DNA of 64,000 nt from contig WSYJ01000157.1 in NCBI GenBank assembly GCA_020186115.1, positions 248,001 to 312,000 of the forward strand, read 5' to 3'. The notes beneath the pieces are model-generated. The model saw only the letters and a list, made by a program, of their open reading frames with translations. It was not told the origin of the DNA and did no database searches. This document shows, one piece after another, positions 1 to 7,300 of the stretch. Source of the DNA: Histomonas meleagridis. Taxonomy: Eukaryota; Parabasalia; Tritrichomonadida; Dientamoebidae. The first letter of the stretch is position 1; each line of letters opens with the position of its first letter. The position numbers and the translations under genes were made by a program.

Positions 1-1132
1 ATTCATTATTCCATGATTTTACAGAGTATAATAATATGTCTTTTGGCATTTTATTATTAAGGAAATCTAATAACAAATACAAATTACCAAATTTTGCTGA
101 TTTTTTAAGAATTAAGTCATTAACTATCATACCTTCATCTATTAAATATGAAAGGATTTCATAATTATTAAACTCAATGCATTTTAAGCCTAAATCAATT
201 AAATTATTAATTTCTTTTAATTTGTTATCATAAAGATAATGAAAGATATCATTTCGATGAAATTCTATTGCTGTTTCATAAGCATTATCAAATGATGAAT
301 GATTTTGTTCACATAAATGAATGATTTCAACATTTCCACCAGCAACAGCAAATTTTCCTGTGTTTTCTAAGTCAGAACCATTAACTAATAAAAATTTAAA
401 ACATTTTATTGATCCAAAATATGCAGCGAAATTAATAAGTGAAACTTTATCTTTGTTAACAAAAGTACATCTTTCATAAAGTGATGGTTCAATGATTTTA
501 TCAAAATCAAATGTAATTTGTGTTGATATCTCTTGAAGTTTTTCATACTCATCATTTCTAATTGCATTTGTAATATCATTAGGATTAACTCCTTCGTTTA
601 TTAATTGTTTATGAAGTTCCCAATTATGTTGGCGTAAGTTTGTAATATCTTGGAAAAAACGTTCTTTAAATGGAACTCGAAATTTTAAATTTTTTAATCG
701 ATCTTCAGACATATAATGTGCAAAATATAAATTTTCTTTGTTTTTAACTATCGTGGAATCAACATATCCTTCTTCAATCAGTTTTTCAAGAAGATAATTC
801 GATTCTTGTGATTCTAAATCTAAAAGATATTGTGCAAAAACTTTAAAAATATTTATATTGTTTCCTTTTGATACTTTTTTTTCTTCCATTCCTTTTAAAT
901 AACTAAAATAAAAATTATATTCTTTCCAATGTGAAACAAATGCTGAATATACTAATTGACAAATCGTAAAAATAAAAGAATATGGATAAGATTGATCAAT
1001 CAAATTAATTGTTGAATCAATTGTTGACTCAAAATTATTTTTAGTTAAATTAAAAATAAAATGTTCAAGTAATTTTAATTGGTGTAAATATTCTTTAGTG
1101 CAGTGGCAATCATTATCATCGTTAAGATTCAT
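1..1132 (-). CDS. DUF3447/ankyrin-family protein, 3' end beyond window edge
   Basis: Reading leftwards from an ATG at 1132, the frame stays open for 377 codons to the window edge, so the C-terminus lies outside. The N-terminal half is helical. From about residue 190 it carries the family hallmarks seen again at 21, 34 and 55 kb: IIEPSLYERC, AAYFGSIKCFKFLL, AVAGGNVEIIHLCEQNHSSF and a FHRNDIF block, followed by degenerate ankyrin-like helix pairs. These match the DUF3447 plus ankyrin proteins that are hugely expanded in trichomonads. Their function is unknown; ankyrin repeats usually bind other proteins. This is the only one of the four loci here that is intact over all visible sequence. It is divergent from the ARM-like gene at 1263, with only 130 bp between the two start codons. 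Confidence 0.75.
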   Translation of the reverse strand, partial: MNLNDDNDCHCTKEYLHQLKLLEHFIFNLTKNNFESTIDSTINLIDQSYPYSFIFTICQLVYSAFVSHWKEYNFYFSYLKGMEEKKVSKGNNINIFKVFAQYLLDLESQESNYLLEKLIEEGYVDSTIVKNKENLYFAHYMSEDRLKNLKFRVPFKERFFQDITNLRQHNWELHKQLINEGVNPNDITNAIRNDEYEKLQEISTQITFDFDKIIEPSLYERCTFVNKDKVSLINFAAYFGSIKCFKFLLVNGSDLENTGKFAVAGGNVEIIHLCEQNHSSFDNAYETAIEFHRNDIFHYLYDNKLKEINNLIDLGLKCIEFNNYEILSYLIDEGMIVNDLILKKSAKFGNLYLLLDFLNNKMPKDILLYSVKSWNNE

Positions 1133-1197
1133 TAAATAAAATGTGAAAAAAAAATTGTGTGTTTTATTTCTGTTCGTTTATTTGACCATTTAATACT

Positions 1198-1250
1198 AAA
1201 AAGTGCTAAATTATTTGGAAAGTAATACTTTATATCAAAAGTGGCATTGG
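1198..1250 (+). promoter_or_regulatory. Candidate promoter motifs between divergent genes
   Basis: Two copies of a recurrent motif lie here: AAAAAGTGCTA at 1198 and AAAAGTGGCATTGG at 1237. Both fall within 65 bp upstream of the ATG at 1263. Similar AAAAGTGNCA strings sit directly before several other start codons in the window. A promoter or initiator role is inferred from position and recurrence only. Confidence 0.3.
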
Positions 1251-1262
1251 TCTGCTCGACCA

Positions 1263-2678
1263 ATGATAGAAAATAGAAAACAAAATAATGAAACTTACCA
1301 ATTAAAAAAGAAAATTTCATTTTTAAATCAATGCCAAAATCAAAAAATAGAAGAAGAAAATCAAGAAATACAAAGTCTTACAAATGAAGAAATCCAATTT
1401 TTTATGGAAGGATTAATGTCAGATGATATAGATTCTCAGTCACTAAGCATTTCATTTTTAACGAATGCAATAGATGCAATTAATGAAAATATTTTGGCAA
1501 GAATAATGATAATAGTATATTCTGGATTACCATTCGAATCTCATGTTATTCAAAAAGACTTAGCTGCTCAAGTTGCATCTCTTATTCGTAAATTAGCCAA
1601 AAAATTACCACTTGAAATATTGACAAAATTTCATTGTCATGAATTTTTATATGATGTCTTAAATCTTGATGACTATGACGCAATTAATGAGGCAATAAAA
1701 ACCTTAATACTCTTTTCACAAAATCCTGAACTGCTTAATATATATCTTCAAAATGGAATCCATATAAAGTTAGTTCAAACCATCATGAACCTTATTGGCA
1801 ACAATCTAATCGGTAATCATCTTCAATCAATTGGTTCTATTTTTTGTTATTTGAATTTTCTTTTTTCATCTGAAATTCTTATGAACAACGAATTTCAACC
1901 TTTTATCAAAAACTTATACATTAATATATTTTCTTTTCCACAAGAAGGTCTTTGCGTTAGTTTATCTTCTCTTGCTGTTAATTCACTCAGATTTTTTTGC
2001 GAGCATTGCAACGATCAAATTCTATTCGAAATCCTATCGTTTAACGGCTTCCAAAATTCCATTTTATCTGTTCTAAAAAGTGGAGGCGAAAACATCAAAA
2101 CCGTATTATCAACAATTGCAACAATTTCTGGACATAGTGATGAAATTGTTGAGTTAACAATTCCAATTGTTCAAGATGTAATTCTATTATTTATGCAAAC
2201 ACAAAACACAGTTTCCAAATACATTACTTTTTATCTTTCACAAATATTACGAAATTATGCAGCATGTACGCAACCAAAGATTTTAGAATTTCTTACATCG
2301 GAACTCCCCACAAGTTTTCTATTAAAAATCATTGTAAATTCTTCATTTGACATACAGAAGCAAGTGCATTTTATTGTGTGTTATTTATCACTTAGTCGAA
2401 GCTTTCATCCATGGATATTGCAAAACTTTCCGCTTCATTTTATAGCTGAGATTTTGGACACGAATGATCCCGAAATGTTGTTAAACTCATTCGAATGCAT
2501 TCGCTCAATCGCAACTTCTCTTAAAGAAAGCGCGCCAGAAAATTTCAATGCGCTTTACGAAATTTTGTTGGATAATGGAATAGATGAAACTATTGAAGAG
2601 GCCGTCCAACAATTCCCTAACCAACAATATCTATTAGTGGCAGCGGAACAACTTCAAATCTTTTTGAATTCTCAATAA
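1263..2678 (+). CDS. ARM/HEAT-repeat-like protein
   Basis: This 471-residue protein is predicted to be almost entirely helical. The frame is open upstream to 1203, but only a GTG is available there, so I take the first ATG at 1263. A charged N-terminal segment (residues 1-45) is followed by repeated leucine-rich helix pairs such as DAINEAIKTLILFSQNPEL and NSFECIRSIATSLKESAPEN, typical of armadillo/HEAT solenoids. There is no signal peptide or membrane segment. It resembles the protein at 45505-46950 in size and architecture, and both probably belong to a trichomonad-expanded ARM family. The function is unknown; such solenoids usually bind proteins. Confidence 0.65.
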   Translation: MIENRKQNNETYQLKKKISFLNQCQNQKIEEENQEIQSLTNEEIQFFMEGLMSDDIDSQSLSISFLTNAIDAINENILARIMIIVYSGLPFESHVIQKDLAAQVASLIRKLAKKLPLEILTKFHCHEFLYDVLNLDDYDAINEAIKTLILFSQNPELLNIYLQNGIHIKLVQTIMNLIGNNLIGNHLQSIGSIFCYLNFLFSSEILMNNEFQPFIKNLYINIFSFPQEGLCVSLSSLAVNSLRFFCEHCNDQILFEILSFNGFQNSILSVLKSGGENIKTVLSTIATISGHSDEIVELTIPIVQDVILLFMQTQNTVSKYITFYLSQILRNYAACTQPKILEFLTSELPTSFLLKIIVNSSFDIQKQVHFIVCYLSLSRSFHPWILQNFPLHFIAEILDTNDPEMLLNSFECIRSIATSLKESAPENFNALYEILLDNGIDETIEEAVQQFPNQQYLLVAAEQLQIFLNSQ

Positions 2679-3000
2679 ATTATTTGAATTAATTTTAATC
2701 ATATATTTGATAAATTCAAATTTTGTTTTAATCAAAACAAATAAACATATTAATTTGCATATAAAAAACGCTAATTGAATGAGGAATAACAAATTAAAAC
2801 CACAGGAAGTAAAAACGATTAATTTCGAGTGAATTGTCTTACAAAAAGTTTTATCGTACTTCACTTCGAATTGACCAGTCATAAAAATAACTCATTCAAA
2901 TTGAGTGCGGTTATTAGGTTTACTTAAGCATTCAATACATACAAACATTTGCATTCAATTTTTTGAAAGGATTCCGACCTTCTAAAAGTGCCAAGAACAA
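2679..3000. other. Intergenic, with an M3-like motif
   Basis: There is no credible gene here. TGCGGTTA at 2906-2913 fits the published trichomonad M3 core promoter consensus and lies 88 bp before the Rab start. AAAAGTGCCA at 2984-2993 ends 7 bp before the ATG at 3001. The rest is AT-rich. Confidence 0.4.
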
Positions 3001-3594
3001 ATGCTTGTTGAAGATGGCAAAATAACTTTTCGAGTTGTAACAATCGGAGATTCATCTGTTGGGAAAACATGCATTATCAATCGCTTCATTAATAACAAAT
3101 ATGATTCAAGTCAACCAAATACTGTTGGTGCTGCAATGGAATCTTTTAACGATGAACGAGATGGCAAAAAAATAGAAATACAAATATGGGATACAGCAGG
3201 ACAAGAAAAATATAAGAGTCTTGGAACTGTTTATTATAGAGGTGCTGCAGCCGTAATTTTTGTTTTTGATCTATCCAATATTCAAACCTTTCGAAACTTA
3301 GATGGATGGTTAAGTGCCTTCCAGCAAGCAGGGAGTGACAAAGCAAAATTCTTTTTGGTTGGAAATAAATGTGATCTTATTTCATGTATCAACCAAAAAG
3401 ATATTGATGATTGGGCAAACACACATAATTGCAGATACTTTTCAACTTCCGCTAAAACAGGAGAAAATATCACAGAATTATACAAGACAATTGTTGATGT
3501 TTTGTATGAAACAAATATTCATGAGTATCCAGAAGTTCAAAATCTCCGAAATGACGTTAAACTTGAAGGCAATGAAAAAAGTTCTTGTTGCTGA
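3001..3594 (+). CDS. Rab-family small GTPase (Rab5/Rab21-like)
   Basis: This 197-residue protein has a complete set of Ras-superfamily motifs: P-loop GDSSVGKT (residues 16-23), switch I Thr41 in NTVGAA, DTAGQEKY with catalytic Gln68, GNKCDL and SAKTG. It ends in SSCC, a double-cysteine site for geranylgeranylation by Rab GGTase. The TVGAA effector loop and the YYRGAAAVIFVFD stretch are closest to Rab5/Rab21-type endosomal Rabs. It is expected to cycle on membranes and recruit traffic effectors. The start at 3001 is the only ATG giving the usual short N-terminus. It appears fully active, unlike the Rab at 44881. Confidence 0.92.
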   Translation: MLVEDGKITFRVVTIGDSSVGKTCIINRFINNKYDSSQPNTVGAAMESFNDERDGKKIEIQIWDTAGQEKYKSLGTVYYRGAAAVIFVFDLSNIQTFRNLDGWLSAFQQAGSDKAKFFLVGNKCDLISCINQKDIDDWANTHNCRYFSTSAKTGENITELYKTIVDVLYETNIHEYPEVQNLRNDVKLEGNEKSSCC

Positions 3595-3970
3595 GTGATA
3601 TTTCTTTTTTATAAATATATGATAATAAATCATTCTCTCAATAATATTTCTGTAAACTTTTTTGCTGAAGTATTGAAAAGAACTTTTATTACAAATATTT
3701 TTTCCTGTGTTTTTCTTCTTTGCTTTGTTTTTAATTTATTTTTGAATACTTTACATTTCCTGTTTTAAAGGAAACATAATTTCTTGTTATTTTCTTAAAT
3801 TTATCACACATTTTTCTTGTTTTTATTTTGGCCATGCCAATTATTCCGTAAATTTATATATAATGTTCAATACTTTCACCAAAAATTCTTTCTACTTCGT
3901 TAAATTTTAAAAGTGTAAAATTTGTATGCAACTTACGGGATGAAAACGATTTTCGAAAATCATTTTTGGC
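3595..3970. other. Intergenic, with AAAAGTG motif and palindromes at its right end
   Basis: AT-rich sequence with no credible gene. AAAAGTGT occurs at 3909-3916, and two adjacent palindromes run into the next start codon (see separate entry). An imperfect TTGGC-ATGCCAA inverted repeat occurs near 3829-3842. Confidence 0.4.
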
Positions 3971-3979
3971 ATGCCAAAA
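3948..3979. repeat. Two adjacent perfect palindromes over a start codon
   Basis: GATTTTCGAAAATC (3948-3961) and TTTTGGCATGCCAAAA (3964-3979) are perfect palindromes of 14 and 16 bp, separated by 2 bp. The second contains the ATG at 3971. They could be binding sites for dimeric factors, or hairpins in the short 5' UTR that mask the start codon. Their function is inference. Confidence 0.6.
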
Positions 3980-5481
3980 GGAAAAAAGTCAGCTCCTCCA
4001 CCACCCCAACACCCTTCTAAGTATTTAGTAGAAAATGCAATTTTAAAAAAGCAATCAAACATTGATGTTGAAGTTGGAAGGCCATTAGTTCGATCACTTA
4101 GTAACATCATCAACTTTCACGATGAAGATTATGAAATATTCCATATGATAGTTAAAATTGCCAAAGAAGGAAATCGAAACACTAAGCTCAAATGATCATT
4201 CAATTAATTGATCTTCTTTTCCAAGAAGGTTCTGCAGAACTTGTTATAGCTCTTCAAAACCCAAATACTATATATAGAATGGGTGAAGAAGAAATTTGTG
4301 GCGATCCCGTTGTTCATCGTGCACTATGCAATAGCATATCAAATTGGAATCGCAACATTAAAAAGCATGGTACAGTGCACCCTGGGTTTATTGAATGGCA
4401 ACAAAAAGTCACATCAGCAAAATACAAATTTATCATGACACAAGGCATAGCAAATAAGTTCAGCCATGAATTTGGCCTTACCTATGAACTAATTCGCTCA
4501 TTTGCAGCTGGACTTCTTATCACTTCTGCCAACCGTTTACATCCTGATGGGATCCTTCAAATATATAATAATGTCAAGGAAGCCCATAAACGCCTTGAAG
4601 AACTCAAGCCAACAATCAGTGATCGATATGCCCTTCAGATCATCAAATATCTCATCAACTATTCACTTGTTTGCGAGAGGGCATATGATAAGGTACGAAA
4701 CAGGGAAAAGTTTAACGAGGAAGAACTTGTCTCAATTGGCGACCGCGGCATTCCAAAGCCACCAGCATGCCCGCATCAACAAATGATGTATGATCAGCAG
4801 ATGATGTACGGCGCAGCACCACAACAAATGTATCCGCAGCAACAGCCGCCACAGTATCCACAAGTCCCTTCAATCGGACAGCCGCAGATGTATCAGCCGC
4901 AGATGCCTCCAGCGCCTGGCTCTGGATGTCACGCAGCAGCAAACCTTCCACAGCAGCAAATGTATCCGCCAGAATATCCAGGGCAGCAGCAGCAAGAAAA
5001 TGTAATGTCACCTAAGTTATCGCAGCCACAGCAACAGCAAATGTACGCACAGCCACCACAGCAGCCGATGTATGGACAAGCGCCGCCTGCGCCAGCATCA
5101 GCTAATAAGCCACAGCCGACGCCATCATATCCGCAGTATCCGCAGCAACAGCAGCAGCAAGCGCCTGCGCAGGGATCTGGCTCCAAGCCGCAGACAGCAT
5201 ATCAGCAGCAAATGTATCAGCCGCAGGGCGCATCATCGTACCCAGGGCAGCCGCAGCAGATGTACCCTCAGCAGGGGGCTGGATCTAAACAATACCCACA
5301 ATATCAGCAGTACACACCACCACCACAAGGTGCCAAACCTCAGCAAACGTATCCGGGGCAGCCCCAGCAACAGGGGTACCCCCAGTACCAGCAAACGTTC
5401 CCCGGGTACCCCCAACAATACCCCGGCTACCCTCCACAACAAGGGCAAAATAAGAATACGCCAAACCAATATCCTCAATAG
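3971..5481 (+). CDS. ENTH/ANTH/VHS-like adaptor with Q/P/Y-rich tail, frameshifted
   Basis: Two reading frames encode one apparent protein. Frame 1 runs 3971-4195 (74 residues, ending NTKLK-TGA). Frame 2 runs 4192-5481 (429 residues). They overlap as ATGA, and the protein reads naturally across the join as NTKLK-MIIQLIDLLF, so one missing base in the A-run at 4190-4192 explains the break. The first ~90 residues form a helical solenoid resembling ENTH/ANTH/VHS domains of endocytic and endosomal adaptors. More helices follow to about residue 270. The tail is repeated QQMYPQ, YPGQ and PQYP units. Such tails are typical of clathrin adaptors, which supports the call, but the domain is divergent. 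The tail DNA is much GC-richer than its surroundings (many CAG, CCG). A TAG at 5479 is followed in frame by 20 more tail-like codons to TAA at 5544. It may be an assembly error, a pseudogene or recoded. Confidence 0.5.
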
Positions 5482-5624
5482 CAACAGCCGTATTATGGGC
5501 AATATCCCGGATATCCAAATCAGTATGGTCAATCGAATAGGTAAAACATAACTTTTTATGGGTTTTATGCAGTTTCTGTTTTCTCACAATTTTTTTTGAC
5601 ATAAATAAAATTTCGGTCTTTTGA

Positions 5625-6536
5625 ATGCAAATGGATGAGCAGCATTTGATTCTCGAGACGCCGAATTCGTTCTGTAATTTCTTCAGCAGAATTCTCCACA
5701 GATTTGAAAATGGAAACGCACCATTTGATGGGGAAGATCAATTAATTGGAAACTTTTCTTTTCCATTCGATTCTCATCCAGGACCTATAAGTGATGCAAT
5801 AACTGATGCAAATGGACTTAGAAGGACTTTATTCCTTTTTATTTATTGTAAAGAAAATCCTTTAACAAACAAAATAATATCAATATTTAAAAAAGACGAA
5901 ATTAGCCGAGAAATTCGCAAAAACTATATTTTTCTTCCATTGGATATTACACATCCAGAAGGTTGGTCTACTGCTACAGCTTTAGATTTTTATAGCGTAC
6001 CAATAATTGCATTAGTCCGACCAAATGGAACAACTCTTTCTGAATCTCAAATCTTTTTCAAGAATCAAGGGCAGATAAGCAGCATAGATTTACTTTCTTC
6101 TCTTCGCATTGAAAATCATGAGCGAAATTCAGATGCCGAGATAATTCATGAGCAAGATCATGAGTTTCAAAATGCTGTTCTCCAAGATCAAGAGAACGAG
6201 CGGAAAGAAGCGGAAGTTGAACAGCAAGCACAAATCGACAAAAAAAGCGAAGAAATGCGAAAACAAAAAATCGATGACGACTTTGCGAATCTCCCAGAGC
6301 CAACAGAAGACTCTTCGACAATCAGATTCCACTTTCCGGACAACATCAACAGAGTGCACGTGTTTCCGAGGGACGGACCAATTGAACTTCTTTTCGTTTT
6401 CGTGCGGAAGTATATGTACCCAAAATCATTCTCTTTGAGAACGGGTTTTCCTCAGTTTGTGATTAACGAAAGCGAGGAACCACTGAGGTCGTTGTGCCCG
6501 AACAAGCAGTTCATTGTGTATGTTGATGAAGAATGA
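5625..6536 (+). CDS. UAS-UBX domain protein (FAF1/UBXD8-type p97 cofactor)
   Basis: This protein is 303 residues long. Residues about 20-165 form a UAS thioredoxin-like region (RRTLFLFIYCKENPLTN; FLPLDITHPEGWSTATAL). A charged coiled coil follows at 170-220 (NAVLQDQENERKEAEVEQQA, the usual linker in this family), then a C-terminal UBX fold (STIRFHFPDNINRVHVFPRD; TGFPQFVINESEEPLRSL; FIVYVDEE). UBX domains dock onto p97/Cdc48, so the protein probably delivers ubiquitylated clients to p97. No UBA or membrane hairpin is visible, unlike full-length FAF1 or UBXD8. The FPR loop of canonical UBX domains reads FPQ here. The start could be Met1 (5625) or Met3 (5631). Confidence 0.82.
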   Translation: MQMDEQHLILETPNSFCNFFSRILHRFENGNAPFDGEDQLIGNFSFPFDSHPGPISDAITDANGLRRTLFLFIYCKENPLTNKIISIFKKDEISREIRKNYIFLPLDITHPEGWSTATALDFYSVPIIALVRPNGTTLSESQIFFKNQGQISSIDLLSSLRIENHERNSDAEIIHEQDHEFQNAVLQDQENERKEAEVEQQAQIDKKSEEMRKQKIDDDFANLPEPTEDSSTIRFHFPDNINRVHVFPRDGPIELLFVFVRKYMYPKSFSLRTGFPQFVINESEEPLRSLCPNKQFIVYVDEE

Positions 6537-7300
6537 GTAAAACAAAAAATTGTGTAAGTGTTGAAAGGTGTCGAATTGTTGTACAGGAAAAGGAAAATGT
6601 GAATCTGTGCGGAGTCTTAGGAAAACGTCAATGATCTTGAATTGATTTTTTTATAGAAATTTCATTGAATAAACTTGTGCGTAATAGAAGTATCATAAGA
6701 TAATGGTCAAATTTTTTAATTATCAAATTTGCTGATTAATATTTTCTTTATTCAAATTAAAAACTATTTGATAAGAGATCCTATTTTTGAATTTCTTGTG
6801 TTTTTTATAGTCACTTTTGAAACAAAAATATAGAATTACTTCAAATAATTTCTGTAAAGATCAAAACAAAAATAAAAGAAATGGCACATGTAAGGAAAGA
6901 TATTTGAAAGCATTCATTTATGTAGCAAAAGTATTTATTTTGATGTTTGTTTACATCTTATATTTTTTATAAAAAAAAAATATTAGAAAACATAATTAAG
7001 AAAATATGAAATTATTTAAATTTGATTTAATCATAAAGTTATTTAATTATTCGATAAATGAGTTGGGATACTTGTGCATATTTATTAAATATCAAAACCA
7101 ATGTGATTACCCTTATAATCAATAATTTGACATCGAATCGTTAATAAAAAGTGTCACACTATAACGGGAAATTTTGGAATTTGAACACAACAAATTGCCA
7201 ATTTTTCAATCGATGTAGTACGACAAAATCGAAACGGACGGTTTACTTGAATTACTGTAGATCGCTTGTGAAATTGAATTTGTAACCTAAAAAGTGACAA
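6537..7300. other. Intergenic upstream of the BspA-like gene
   Basis: 764 bp of AT-rich DNA without a credible gene. It contains AAAAAGTGTCA (7146-7156), an M3-like GACGGTTT (7237-7244) and AAAAAGTGACA (7289-7299), which ends one base before the BspA start codon. Confidence 0.4.
7237..7244 (+). promoter_or_regulatory. M3-like core promoter motif
   Basis: GACGGTTT matches the M3 consensus described in Trichomonas vaginalis, (A/G/T)(A/G)C(G/C)G(T/C)T(T/A/G). It lies 57 bp before the ATG of the BspA-like gene, on the same strand. Function is inferred from consensus and position. Confidence 0.4.

Noticed and set aside
4712-5602. Several open frames antisense or alternate to the Q/P/Y-rich tail
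   Set aside because: The GC-rich CAG/CCG repeats keep all frames open; compositions (poly-Cys, Arg/Ser-rich) are artefacts of the repeat.
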